Below, one piece after another: positions 35,009 through 43,978 of a DNA stretch of 64,000 nucleotides. How positions within the stretch are numbered: the stretch's first letter is position 1; each line of letters opens with the position of its first letter. The position numbers and the translations under genes were made by a program. This DNA is from Acidobacteriota bacterium (GTDB lineage Bacteria > Acidobacteriota > Blastocatellia > UBA7656): contig JACQDB010000082.1 in assembly GCA_016201275.1 (NCBI GenBank), positions 1-64,000 of the forward strand, written 5' to 3'. The notes under the pieces were generated by a model that ran no database searches, had not been told where the DNA came from, and saw only the letters and a list, made by a program, of their open reading frames with translations.

Positions 35009-36172
35009 ATGAGTAACCGCAATGTGAGGGAGGAAAAACCGGAAGCCGCGGAATCGGCGGCGCAAGCCGTTGACCAGATGCTTGATTCCCGCAGCGTACC
35101 GAGTCGTTCGCCGTGGCAAATCATGTTGCGAAAATTGCGGCGCAACCGCGTCGCCATGCTGGGGCTGTACGTGCTGGCAGGGTTGTACCTGGCGGCGATT
35201 TTCGCAGGCTTTCTTGCGCCTTACCAATACGACAATGCCGATCACGACGCCCCCTTTCATCCGCCTATGCTGACGCGCCTGCACGTTTTTGACGAGCAGG
35301 GCAATTTTCATAGACCCTTCGTGTATGGCATCAAACCCGAAGATTTGCAGTTGAAAACCTTCAGCGAAGATAAGACCAAAAGCTACCCGCTGCGATTTTT
35401 CGTGCGCGGCGATGACTACCATATTTTGTGGCTCGTGCATTCCGACATACACCTTTTTGGGGTTGATGCGCCGGGGCGAATCTTTCTTTTCGGCGCGGAC
35501 AAAGTGGGTCAAGACCTCTGTTCGCGCCTTCTTTACGGCGCGCAAGTCTCGCTTTCGATAGGCATTGTCGGGATCTTTATTTCTACGCTCATCGGTATGC
35601 TCATCGGCGGCATTGCCGGATATTTCGGCGGCGCGGTGGATTTCGTCTTGATGCGTGTGGTCGAAGTGTTACTGGCATTGCCGAGCCTCTACTTCATACT
35701 GATTATGCGCCAGACGCTTGGCACCGCCTTCAGTTCTACGCAGGTCTATTTGATTATGGTGTTGATTCTGGCCTTCATCGGTTGGGCGAGCGAAGCGCGG
35801 GTGATTCGCGGCATGGTCTTGTCCATCAAAGAGCATGAATACATCGTGGCGGCGCGAGCGCTAGGCTACGGCAATATGCGAATCATCATCCGCCACATCT
35901 TACCGAATACGTTGTCGTTTGTGATTGTCACGGCGACGTTGTCGGTGCCGTTTTATATTTTGAGCGAAGTGGCACTATCGTTTTTAGGTGTCGGCATACA
36001 GGAGCCGGAAGCGAGTTGGGGCAATATGTTGCGCGATGCCAACAATGTGCGTTTTTTAACTGATTTCCCTTGGGTGTTGATGCCGGGCTTCTTTATCTTG
36101 TGTGCGGTGATGGCGTGGAATTTTTTAGGCGACGGACTGCGCGACGCCGCAGACCCGCGAACGCTGAATTGA
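35009..36172 (+). CDS. ABC transporter permease (OppC/DppC type)
   Basis: A 387-residue permease, longer than usual OppC proteins. An N-terminal cytoplasmic tail of about 45 residues leads into the first span (VAMLGLYVLAGLYLAAIFAGF), then a large periplasmic insertion (about 70-170). The EAA loop reads YIVAARALGYGNMRIIIRHIL and the C-terminal VALSFLGVGIQEPEASWGNML is diagnostic. It includes the DKVGQDLCSRLLYGAQ block (usually GTDxxGRDxxSRLL). The ATPase genes of the system are not in the window. Confidence 0.93.
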   Translation: MSNRNVREEKPEAAESAAQAVDQMLDSRSVPSRSPWQIMLRKLRRNRVAMLGLYVLAGLYLAAIFAGFLAPYQYDNADHDAPFHPPMLTRLHVFDEQGNFHRPFVYGIKPEDLQLKTFSEDKTKSYPLRFFVRGDDYHILWLVHSDIHLFGVDAPGRIFLFGADKVGQDLCSRLLYGAQVSLSIGIVGIFISTLIGMLIGGIAGYFGGAVDFVLMRVVEVLLALPSLYFILIMRQTLGTAFSSTQVYLIMVLILAFIGWASEARVIRGMVLSIKEHEYIVAARALGYGNMRIIIRHILPNTLSFVIVTATLSVPFYILSEVALSFLGVGIQEPEASWGNMLRDANNVRFLTDFPWVLMPGFFILCAVMAWNFLGDGLRDAADPRTLN

Positions 36173-36175
36173 ATG

Positions 36176-36290
36176 TCCGGCGTCGTTTGTCCGGCATCCG
36201 GCGTCAGATGCGAAAATGGTTTTGTTGTGCAATGATTTCTTTCACGAATAAGACGTTTGAAAGCGGACACCGGACACCGGACAACAGACG
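36176..36290. repeat. Heptamer-type palindromic repeat before ptsH
   Basis: gtccggcgtc/gtccggcatccggcgtc words at about 36177-36206 face repeated cggacac words at about 36263-36283, giving inverted arms around an AT-rich centre. Same style as the repeat at 33889-34001 but a different heptamer. Confidence 0.6.
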
Positions 36291-36306
36291 ATAGACTGAA
36301 ATCCTG

Positions 36307-36597
36307 ATGCAAGAACGTCGCGTAACCATTGCCAATCGCTTAGGGCTGCACGCCAGAGCCGCCGCACGGCTGGTGCAATGCGCTGGCCAGTTCAATTGTC
36401 AGGTCGTTATTGAACGCGCTGACAATCAGCAAAGCGCTGACGGCAAATCTATTCTCAGCGTTTTGCTGCTCGCCGCTGCACGCGGTTCGACCTTGATTAT
36501 CAAAACCGCTGGCGCGGACGAAGAGCGCGCCGCCGAGGCGATTGTCGAGTTGATTGACAATCGATTCGGCGAGGAGGTGTCGGATGGTCTTTACTAA
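36307..36597 (+). CDS. ptsH: HPr-family phosphocarrier protein
   Basis: A 96-residue HPr. The phosphorylated histidine lies in NRLGLHARAAARL (His near 15) and the regulatory serine region in ADGKSILSVLLLAAARG (Ser near 47, the HPr kinase site). It accepts phosphate from enzyme I, whose gene overlaps its 3' end by 14 bp. No sugar-specific EII gene is seen here, so the pair may serve regulation or a distant EII. No sugar can be assigned. Confidence 0.95.
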   Translation: MQERRVTIANRLGLHARAAARLVQCAGQFNCQVVIERADNQQSADGKSILSVLLLAAARGSTLIIKTAGADEERAAEAIVELIDNRFGEEVSDGLY

Positions 36598-38392
36598 TCA
36601 GGAGTCCTCTTCCACAAAATCGGCGTCGCGTGACCTGCGATTGCCAGGCATAGGCGCATCGCCAGGGGTTGCCGTAGGGCGAGCGCTGCGGTTGGATGAA
36701 AGCGGCAGGCATCAGTTTTATTATGTCGCTATTTCCGGCGGTCAAGTGCGCCGCGAAGTGCGTCGTCTGCGCGAAGCCTTTGCCGAGGCTCGCGCTCAGT
36801 TGCAGGAGATCAAAGACAAACTGGCGCATCAACTCGGCTCCGAACATTCTTATATTCTCGACGCTCACTTGATGATTCTGGAAGACGACCGCTTTCAAAC
36901 CGAAATCAAACAAGCGGTGCGGCGGCGCAAAATCAATGCTGAATGGGCGGTGCGCTCGGTGACCGACCGTATCATAGCGGCCTACAAACAAGTACAGGAT
37001 GCGTATTTGCGCGAACGCTCGACCGACATCGAAGACATCGCTTCGCGTTTGCTGACGATTCTTTCCGGCCACACCGAATTCAATCTTTCCGAGTTGACCG
37101 AAAACGTCATCATCATCGCCGAAGACATCTGGCCTTCGACGGTTGCCGAATTGAATTTCAATCGTGTCTTGGGCTTTGCCACCAACTCCGGCGGTCAGAC
37201 TTCGCATTCGGCCATCATCGCCAGAGCCTTGAATATCCCTGCTGTCGTTGGCATTCACAACATCACGCAAAATGTTCGCACCGGCGACGCCGTCATCATT
37301 GACGGCACGCTTGGCGAAGTGATTGTCAAACCGACCAAACCGGTCATCCGCGATTATCTGATTAAACGCGAAACCTTTGTCGAAGAGCGTCGCCCGAATA
37401 AACAGGCGACTTTGCCGGCGGAAACCCTCGATGGTGTTCGTATCACCTTGCGCGCCAATGTGGAATTGCCCAATGAAATCGAATCGCTGTCGTTGTTCGG
37501 CGCGCAAGGCATAGGGTTGTATCGTTCGGAGTTCATGTTTTTGAATCGCCTGCCCGATTTGCCCGATGAAGAAGAGCAGGTGGAGTTATACACCAGATTG
37601 TCGGACGCCACGGGCGAGCAAGGCGCAAGCATACGGGTGTTTGATTTGGGCGGCGATAAACTGTCGCTGCAAGGCTTCGAGGCGGAGCAGAATCCGGCGC
37701 TGGGCTTGCGCGGCATACGGCTTTCGATGCGCGCCACAGCGGTGTTTCAAACGCAACTCAAAGCCATATTGCGTGCCAATCGGCGCGGCAATCTGCGTGT
37801 GGTTTTGCCGCTCATCAGCACGATTACCGAATTGCGTTTGGCCAAACAATTCATCGCCAATGTGAAGCGCGAGTTGGCCGATAGTCACATCGAACACAAT
37901 CCGAATTTGCCTATAGGAGTGATGATCGAAGTTCCGGCGGCGGCAATGATGGCGGATATTTTCGCCCGCGAAGCGAACTTCTTATGCATCGGCACGAATG
38001 ACTTGATTCAATATTTACTGGCCGTTGATCGCGCCAATGAAAACGTCGCCTATCTGTATCAACCGCTGCATCCGGCCTTGCTTCGCACCATAGCGCATCT
38101 GGTTCGCGTAGCAGAAACCGTACAAGTGCCGCTGGAATTATGCGGCGAAATGGCTGCCGACCCGGTGCAGGCCATCGCTTTGATTGGCTTGGGGATTCGC
38201 GCCTTGAGTTTGGTTCCGGCGTCTATTCCGCTGATTAAAAACGCCATTCGTTCGATTGAAGAGGAACAGGTGCGCGAGTTGATGAGCAAGGCTATGCAGT
38301 TGGTTTCAGCAAGCGAAGTCGAAGAGTTGTTGGCGCGGGAACTGCCGCTACAAGCTCCGCGTTTCTTCGCCGCGTTATCGGCGAAAGGGTGA
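36584..38392 (+). CDS. ptsI: Phosphoenolpyruvate-protein phosphotransferase (enzyme I)
   Basis: A 602-residue enzyme I, which passes phosphate from phosphoenolpyruvate to HPr. The HPr-binding N domain starts LPGIGASPGVAVGRAL. The active histidine lies in GGQTSHSAIIARALNIPAVVG (near 200). The C-terminal PEP-binding barrel shows GIGLYRSEFMFLNR, LRGIRLSMR and LCIGTNDLIQYLLAVDR, and the catalytic Cys is in LELCGEMAADP. ATG 36584 has a strong GAGGAGGT site inside the ptsH coding region, implying coupled translation. Confidence 0.96.
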   Translation: MVFTNQESSSTKSASRDLRLPGIGASPGVAVGRALRLDESGRHQFYYVAISGGQVRREVRRLREAFAEARAQLQEIKDKLAHQLGSEHSYILDAHLMILEDDRFQTEIKQAVRRRKINAEWAVRSVTDRIIAAYKQVQDAYLRERSTDIEDIASRLLTILSGHTEFNLSELTENVIIIAEDIWPSTVAELNFNRVLGFATNSGGQTSHSAIIARALNIPAVVGIHNITQNVRTGDAVIIDGTLGEVIVKPTKPVIRDYLIKRETFVEERRPNKQATLPAETLDGVRITLRANVELPNEIESLSLFGAQGIGLYRSEFMFLNRLPDLPDEEEQVELYTRLSDATGEQGASIRVFDLGGDKLSLQGFEAEQNPALGLRGIRLSMRATAVFQTQLKAILRANRRGNLRVVLPLISTITELRLAKQFIANVKRELADSHIEHNPNLPIGVMIEVPAAAMMADIFAREANFLCIGTNDLIQYLLAVDRANENVAYLYQPLHPALLRTIAHLVRVAETVQVPLELCGEMAADPVQAIALIGLGIRALSLVPASIPLIKNAIRSIEEEQVRELMSKAMQLVSASEVEELLARELPLQAPRFFAALSAKG

Positions 38393-38434
38393 ATTCGCCA
38401 AATGGCTTTCAATGATAAGCGTGAGCAGAAAGAA

Positions 38435-39565
38435 TCAATCCCTTGTGAAGCGTGGATTCGCCGACAGGTCTGCGATGATTTTTTTATTGGCTGTCGGAAA
38501 AGCGTAGTCTGCGAGTTCCGAAAGTTTCACCCAGCGAATCTTCTGACTCCATTTCGAGGTCGCTCTGCCGCGCTCGTAGCGACAATGAAAAGCGTGCAAC
38601 GTGATGCGAAAATGCGAGAACGAATGGCGCACTACAGAGAAACATTTGCCGACTTCAACTTCCAGATTGGTCTCTTCCAAAACCTCGCGGCGGCAGCAAT
38701 CGGCAAGCGATTCTTCGGCTTTGAGCTTGCCGCCGGGAAATTCCCAGAGGTTTCCCAACAACCCTTCCTTGGGGCGCAGGGCAATCAACACCCTACCATT
38801 TTTATGCACTACGCCGATGGCTATGTGATGATGCGGAATTTCCCGCTGCGGTGATCTAAGCGGCAGTTCATGCACGCGCCCTTCTTGATAAGCCCGACAG
38901 TACCGAATGAGTGGACAAGCTTCACAAGTCGGCTTCTTAGGCTTGCACACGGTCGCGCCCAAATCCATCAACGCTTCATTGAATTGCCCGGCGCTGCCTG
39001 TTGGCACAAGGGCGTCGGCTATGCGTTGGAATTCGCGTTTGGCGGCAGGCTTGCGAGTGTCGGATTCAATAGCGAAAACTCTGGACAACACGCGCATCAC
39101 GTTGCCATCAACGGCGGCGCAATCTTGGTTGAACGCCAAGCTGGCAACACTCGCAGAGGTGTATGCGCCAAAGCCTTTCAACTGCAACAGAGCTTCGCGT
39201 GAAGTGGGCAACTTGCCGTTGTATTGCGCGACGATGGTTTGCGCCGCATCGCGCAGATATTGCGCTCTGGCGTAATAGCCCAAGCCTTCCCAGGCTTTCA
39301 TCAACACGCCGTCTTCAGCGTTTGCCAGTGATTCGACGGTCGGGAAAATTTCAAGGAAGCGTTGATAATACGGGATGACCGTAGCGACGCGGGTTTGTTG
39401 CAACATCACTTCGGCAATCCAGATTTGATACGGGTCGCGGGTTGCGCGCCACGGCAGTTGGCGTTTCTCTTTGGCAAACCATTTCAATAGCGCTGCGACC
39501 AATTTTTTATTTGCCGGTTTTCGGCTGGCGTTGTGTGGCGTGGGCATTGGGCTTTGGCTTTTCAT
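38435..39565 (-). CDS. mutY: A/G-specific adenine glycosylase MutY
   Basis: A 376-residue glycosylase that removes adenine mispaired with 8-oxoguanine. The HhH-GPD domain has the catalytic Glu region WIAEVMLQQTRVATVIPYYQ and the hairpin with Asp: LKGFGAYTSASVASLAF...AVDGNVMRVLSR. The 4Fe-4S ligands read C-x6-C-x2-C-x5-C in CKPKKPTCEACPLIRYC. The C-terminal NUDIX-like domain, used to recognise 8-oxoguanine, includes FPGGKLKAEESLADCCRREVLEETN. The frame is open further upstream, but ATG 39565 avoids overlap with the divergent mutM leader; the true start is uncertain by a few codons. Confidence 0.95.
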   Translation of the reverse strand: MKSQSPMPTPHNASRKPANKKLVAALLKWFAKEKRQLPWRATRDPYQIWIAEVMLQQTRVATVIPYYQRFLEIFPTVESLANAEDGVLMKAWEGLGYYARAQYLRDAAQTIVAQYNGKLPTSREALLQLKGFGAYTSASVASLAFNQDCAAVDGNVMRVLSRVFAIESDTRKPAAKREFQRIADALVPTGSAGQFNEALMDLGATVCKPKKPTCEACPLIRYCRAYQEGRVHELPLRSPQREIPHHHIAIGVVHKNGRVLIALRPKEGLLGNLWEFPGGKLKAEESLADCCRREVLEETNLEVEVGKCFSVVRHSFSHFRITLHAFHCRYERGRATSKWSQKIRWVKLSELADYAFPTANKKIIADLSANPRFTRD

Positions 39566-39650
39566 TCCTTCGACGGTTGTGAAAGAATGGAGTTTATCGA
39601 AAGGTCGCACGCGGCACAAACACGCCGCCTGCACAGAGAAAAATTACCTT

Positions 39651-40475
39651 ATGCCTGAATTGCCTGAAGTAGAAACCGTGCGCCGCAGCCTTGAACAGGT
39701 GTTGCCGAAAAAAAGCATTGTTGAAATTTTGGTGCGCGAGCCGCGCTTGCGCTCTATGGTTGATGAAGCGCGTTTGAATGATTTGTTGCTACGTCGCAAG
39801 ATCATACGATTGACGCGGCGGGCGAAATATATCATCGTGCATTTTGCCGGTGGCAGTTGTTTGATTCTGCATCTAGGCATGACCGGGCAATTGCTCATTC
39901 TGTCGCCCAACGAGCCGCTTGATAAACACGACCACGTTATCTTTGCGCTCAGTAACGGGCAGGAATTGCGTTTCCGCGACCCGCGCCGCTTCGGTGTCGT
40001 CTGCGCCGTCGAAGAAGAAAATTTATCTGCACACGAAGCGTTGCGTCACTTGGGAGTCGAGCCGCTCACCGACGACTTCACGCCGGACTATCTCTTTCAA
40101 CATTCGCGCCAATCAAAAAGACCAGTGAAGAATTTTGTCATGGATCAACAAGTAGTCGTAGGCGTCGGCAACATCTACGCCAGCGAGTCGCTGTTTTTGG
40201 CGGGCATTCATCCGTGGCGCGCCGCCGGTCGCATCAGCCTGGCGCGTTGGCAGCGCTTGCACGCGGCAATTCAACAGGTCTTGCAGGAAGCCATTGCTTT
40301 GGGCGGCACAACCATTGATGACTTTCGCAACAGCGACGGCACGAGCGGCTACTTTCAACAGAAGCTGCGAGCCTACGCACGCACGGGCGAACCCTGTGTG
40401 AATTGTCAAACGCCGATTCGCTCGCAAGTCCTGGCCGGTCGCTCGACCTTTTATTGCTCGAAGTGTCAGCGATAA
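39651..40475 (+). CDS. mutM: Formamidopyrimidine-DNA glycosylase MutM/Fpg
   Basis: A 274-residue bifunctional glycosylase/AP lyase that excises 8-oxoguanine and ring-opened purines. The N-terminal catalytic Pro-Glu is in (M)PELPEVETVRRSLE. The helix-two-turn-helix block reads VVGVGNIYASESLFLAGIHP, and the zinc finger is C-x2-C (CVNC) with C-x2-C (CSKC) at the end. It is divergent from mutY with 85 bp between the starts, so two branches of oxidised-guanine repair share one control region. Confidence 0.97.
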   Translation: MPELPEVETVRRSLEQVLPKKSIVEILVREPRLRSMVDEARLNDLLLRRKIIRLTRRAKYIIVHFAGGSCLILHLGMTGQLLILSPNEPLDKHDHVIFALSNGQELRFRDPRRFGVVCAVEEENLSAHEALRHLGVEPLTDDFTPDYLFQHSRQSKRPVKNFVMDQQVVVGVGNIYASESLFLAGIHPWRAAGRISLARWQRLHAAIQQVLQEAIALGGTTIDDFRNSDGTSGYFQQKLRAYARTGEPCVNCQTPIRSQVLAGRSTFYCSKCQR

Positions 40476-40916
40476 TCGTGTGCTTGATTCGTAGCGCCTT
40501 GCTGGGTGCGATGAAAAGTAAGATCGTATTGAACCAACGACTTGACCACGACGCAGCAGTTTTACGGTCGCGTAGCGGGGCTTGAGTGTAGGCAAGTTTT
40601 TCAAAGCCTGCATGAAAAGTTTGCCCAAGGCGGGGCGTCGCGACGGGTGAATCGGGCGCAAAACTTCATTCAATCGTCGCTACGCGACGTGAGCGAAATC
40701 GGCTGACCCTAATACAGTCCCTCAAGGAACTGTCTGAATTCAAATGCCGCTACGCGGCAGAACGTCTCCAGCCTCACCTTTAGTTGCCCCCATCTTGCTG
40801 CTCCGACCAATGCTTGATTGCTCCGCAGTCGGCTTTGTGGTATCTCTTTAACTGCGACATCACCGAGAAATGAAAACCTTGCCGAGCCTTGTCGAATAAC
40901 CGAATCGGGAGAAGTA
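40476..40916. other. Gap of 441 bp before the radical SAM gene
   Basis: No supported gene. It holds several short palindromes (gccgctacgcggc near 40743; cagtccctcaaggaactg near 40713) and repeated cgtcgctacgcgacg words. The last bases carry the GGGAGAAGTA ribosome site of the next gene. Confidence 0.5.
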
Positions 40917-42272
40917 ATGTCTCAGGAATTAATATCGTTAGGGAATTCCGCTGCCACAGTTGTCGCCGATGATGCGAAGCAGAAAACCGAGGTCGGCAAT
41001 TATTTTGTCTCCAACTATCCGCCGTTCTCTTTGTGGCAGCCCGAATCTATTTCGAGCGCCACGGAAGCTTTGAATCAAGCGCCGCGCCCCGACGACCCGC
41101 TCGGCCTTTACATACACATACCGTTTTGCCGCAAGCGCTGCAAGTTCTGTTACTTCAAAGTCTATACCGACAAGAACGCTTCGCAGATTGAAATCTATCT
41201 CAACGCGCTGATCAAAGAGAATGAACTCTACAGCCGCACACGCGCCTTTCAAGGCCGTCAATTACGCTTCGCCTATTTCGGCGGCGGCACGCCTTCTTAT
41301 ATCAGCGAACGCCAATTGCAATATCTGGTCGAAGGTCTCAATCGCCACGTCAGTTGGCAGAATGCCGAAGAGGTTACTTTTGAATGCGAGCCGGGAACCT
41401 TGAGCAAATCGAAACTCGAAATGCTCAAGCACATAGGCGTCACGCGCTTGAGCCTTGGCGTCGAGCATTTCAATGACGACATACTGGAAGCCAACGGGCG
41501 CGCTCATCTGTCGCCGGAAATTTATCGCGCTTATGAATGGGCGCGGCAAGTGGACTTTCCGCAAATCAACATAGACTTGATTGCCGGAATGATGGGCGAA
41601 TCGGAAGCGCTGTGGCAGGACACTGTGCAAAAGGCTATCGCTTTGCAGCCCGATTCGATCACCATCTATCAAATGGAACTGCCGTACAACACCGTCATTT
41701 CACGAGAGATGATTGCGAAAGGGCTGGATTCGCCGATTGCCGATTGGCCTACGAAACGGCGCTGGGTGAATTATGCCTACGAACAATTCGGCGCGCTGGG
41801 CTATCGTCTGGCGAGCGCTTACACGCTGGCGACGACGAAAAAACCTTGCAGATTTATTTACACCGATGCGCTCTGGCATGGCGGCGATATGATTGGCCTG
41901 GGCGTCGCATCGTTCTCGCATTTCGGCGGTGTACATTTTCAAAATCATCACAACTTTGAAGAGTACATCAACGCGCTCAATGACGAACAACTGCCGTTGC
42001 TGCGCGCTCTGCCGGTAACGCCGAAGCAGAAATTAATACGCGAGATGATTTTGCTATTGAAGACCGGCGCGCTTGATACCAATTATTTTCAACAAAAATT
42101 CGGCGTGGATATTTGGCAGGCGTTCCAGCCGATTTATCAGCAACTGCAAGAGGAAGGAATGCTTGATTACGCGGACGGTAAAATTATTTTGACTCGCCGA
42201 GGCCTTTTGCAAGTGGATCATTTCCTCGCAGAATTTTTTGAACCCGAATTGAAACCCGCTCGTTATGCATGA
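40917..42272 (+). CDS. HemN-like radical SAM protein
   Basis: A 451-residue radical SAM enzyme of the coproporphyrinogen III oxidase-like group. The 4Fe-4S motif is CRKRCKFCYF (C-x3-C-x2-C) in LYIHIPFCRKRCKFCYFKVY. FAYFGGGTPSYISERQLQYL, CEPGTLSKSKLEMLKHIGVTRLSLGVE and the C-terminal HemN-C-like domain (LIREMILLLKTGALD) follow the family. In true HemN the motif is followed by a Cys (C-x3-C-x2-C-x-C); here F-K follow, so a non-heme role such as cyclopropanation, methylation or another radical reaction is possible. The next gene overlaps its end. Confidence 0.88.
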   Translation: MSQELISLGNSAATVVADDAKQKTEVGNYFVSNYPPFSLWQPESISSATEALNQAPRPDDPLGLYIHIPFCRKRCKFCYFKVYTDKNASQIEIYLNALIKENELYSRTRAFQGRQLRFAYFGGGTPSYISERQLQYLVEGLNRHVSWQNAEEVTFECEPGTLSKSKLEMLKHIGVTRLSLGVEHFNDDILEANGRAHLSPEIYRAYEWARQVDFPQINIDLIAGMMGESEALWQDTVQKAIALQPDSITIYQMELPYNTVISREMIAKGLDSPIADWPTKRRWVNYAYEQFGALGYRLASAYTLATTKKPCRFIYTDALWHGGDMIGLGVASFSHFGGVHFQNHHNFEEYINALNDEQLPLLRALPVTPKQKLIREMILLLKTGALDTNYFQQKFGVDIWQAFQPIYQQLQEEGMLDYADGKIILTRRGLLQVDHFLAEFFEPELKPARYA

Positions 42273-43650
42273 CCTACCTATGGAAATCACCACCAGCAAT
42301 TTTGATGTAATCGTTATGGGCGGAGGCCCTGCCGGAAGTTCCGTCGCCAGCATCCTCGCCCGTGAAGGCCGTAAAGTGGTCGTCTTTGAAAAAGAGAAAT
42401 TCCCGCGCCATCACATAGGCGAATCGTTGATGACCGATACTTACTTTACCTTCGAGCGTATGGGCATTCTCGATAAACTCAAACAGAGTCCTTTCGTTCG
42501 CAAGTACAGCGTGCAGTTTGCCAATCCGGCGGGCAAAGAGTCGCGCCCGTTCTATTTCTTTGAAGCCAACCATCACGAAAGCGCCGTCACCTGGCAAGTG
42601 ACCCGCGCCGAATTCGATAAATTATTAATCGAACACGCCGAAGAACAGGGCGCGACGGTTTATCAGCAAACATTGATCAAGCAGGTACTGTTTGCAGGTG
42701 AGCGCGCTATCGGCGTCGAGGCGCAGATGGCCGATGGTTCGCGGCAGACCTTTCACGCTAAAGTGGTCATTGATGCGACGGGACAGACGGCGATGTTGTC
42801 GAATAAATTCCGCTGGCGTTTGCGCGATCCGAAATTGAAAAAGGCGGTGCTGTATTCCTACTTCAAAGGCGCGCATCGCGAGCCGGATTTAAACGGCGGC
42901 GCTACCCTTGTGTTACGCACCGAACTTGGCAGCAACGGCTGGTTCTGGTATATCCCTCTGGAAAACGACATCACCAGCGTTGGCATTGTCGCCGACCCCG
43001 ATTATCTGGTGAAAGGACGCGGCCAAGACCTCGCAAAAATTTTTGCCGAAGAAGTCGCCAAGTGCGAACCTTGTCGGCGGCGCGTCGAAAAGGCCGAGCG
43101 CGTAGATAAAATTTATTCGATTCTTGATTATTCCTATCGCTCGAAGCACAACGCCGGAGACGGCTTCATCTTGATCGGCGATGCCTATGGTTTTCTGGAT
43201 CCGATTTATTCATCGGGCGTCTTGCTGGCTTTGAAAATGGCGGAGCTTGCCGCCGATGCGATTCACGAGGCGTTCGCCAATGACGATTTTTCAGCGATAC
43301 GCTTGGGACAATTTCAAGCCCGGCTCGACCGTGGCATCGAGTCCATGCGAAAGCTGGTCTATGCGTTTTATAACGAGGGCTTCAGCTTTTCGAGATTTCT
43401 GCAACGGTATCCTGAGCAGCGCGTCAATCTCATCAATCTGTTGATCGGCAATGTCTTTCAAGAAGGCGTAGATGAGATTTACGGGCCGATGTCGGAGTTC
43501 GCCGAAATTCCGTCGCCGCTTTACGAGCAGATCGTCGCGCAAGGTTTGAGCAAAGCCAACGGCGAGGCCACGGAAGCGCCGGAGATACTTGCCGCAAAGT
43601 ATCTTTATTACGATGACCGCGCCGTGCCAAGCGAAAGCGTCAATTCCTGA
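42265..43650 (+). CDS. Flavin-dependent halogenase-like FAD oxidoreductase
   Basis: A 461-residue FAD protein. The dinucleotide motif VMGGGPAGSSVASILAREG (16-36) and FPRHHIGESLM follow the CmlS/tryptophan-halogenase superfamily. GWFWYIPL contains the W-x-W-x-I-P signature that distinguishes flavin-dependent halogenases from monooxygenases. GDAYGFLDPIYSSGVLLALKM is the second FAD block. The ATG at 42265 overlaps the stop of the radical SAM gene by 8 bp; an internal ATG at 42280 is equally possible. The same superfamily holds geranylgeranyl-reductase-like enzymes, so halogenation is inferred, not shown. Confidence 0.85.
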   Translation: MHDLPMEITTSNFDVIVMGGGPAGSSVASILAREGRKVVVFEKEKFPRHHIGESLMTDTYFTFERMGILDKLKQSPFVRKYSVQFANPAGKESRPFYFFEANHHESAVTWQVTRAEFDKLLIEHAEEQGATVYQQTLIKQVLFAGERAIGVEAQMADGSRQTFHAKVVIDATGQTAMLSNKFRWRLRDPKLKKAVLYSYFKGAHREPDLNGGATLVLRTELGSNGWFWYIPLENDITSVGIVADPDYLVKGRGQDLAKIFAEEVAKCEPCRRRVEKAERVDKIYSILDYSYRSKHNAGDGFILIGDAYGFLDPIYSSGVLLALKMAELAADAIHEAFANDDFSAIRLGQFQARLDRGIESMRKLVYAFYNEGFSFSRFLQRYPEQRVNLINLLIGNVFQEGVDEIYGPMSEFAEIPSPLYEQIVAQGLSKANGEATEAPEILAAKYLYYDDRAVPSESVNS

Positions 43651-43875
43651 CAACAAATTTGCACCCCGTCCTTTCATCGCATCACAAAGATGCACAAACT
43701 TCTGCCCATCTTCTGGCTCAGAGTCCGCTAGAATCAAGATACTGATGAATTTCTCTTGAGTCTTGAGCAGCCAAGGAAGAATACTGGCATCGGCTTCTCT
43801 TGCCAGTAGCTCTTTAGGCCAATACCGCACTGCCTTCTTCTTAAACTCAGACAATGTACGTGCAGATTTCGCCAT
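43651..43875 (-). pseudogene. Possible gene fragment (hypothetical)
   Basis: In the gap between the halogenase-like gene and carA, the minus strand encodes about 75 residues starting MAKSARTLSEFKKKAVRYWP and continuing LLAREADASILPWLLKTQEKFISILILADSEPEDGQKF. This has normal protein character, unlike the continuation of the frame, which is only the antisense of the halogenase-like gene. It looks like the N-terminal piece of a gene whose rest was lost. I cannot name its family. The other 100 bp before carA show no feature. Confidence 0.4.
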
Positions 43876-43978
43876 AATCTTCGTTTGCAGATTTTCTCAC
43901 CCCAGCGGGATTCGTGCGAGGGCATAATCTAATCCTACTGCTTGCACTCTGTAACCTCTCGCCTGTAACCTGTTTTTT

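Noticed and set aside
40113-40673. Minus-strand open frame overlapping mutM
   Set aside because: Covers the 3' half of mutM in antisense and has no recognisable sequence in its non-overlapping part.
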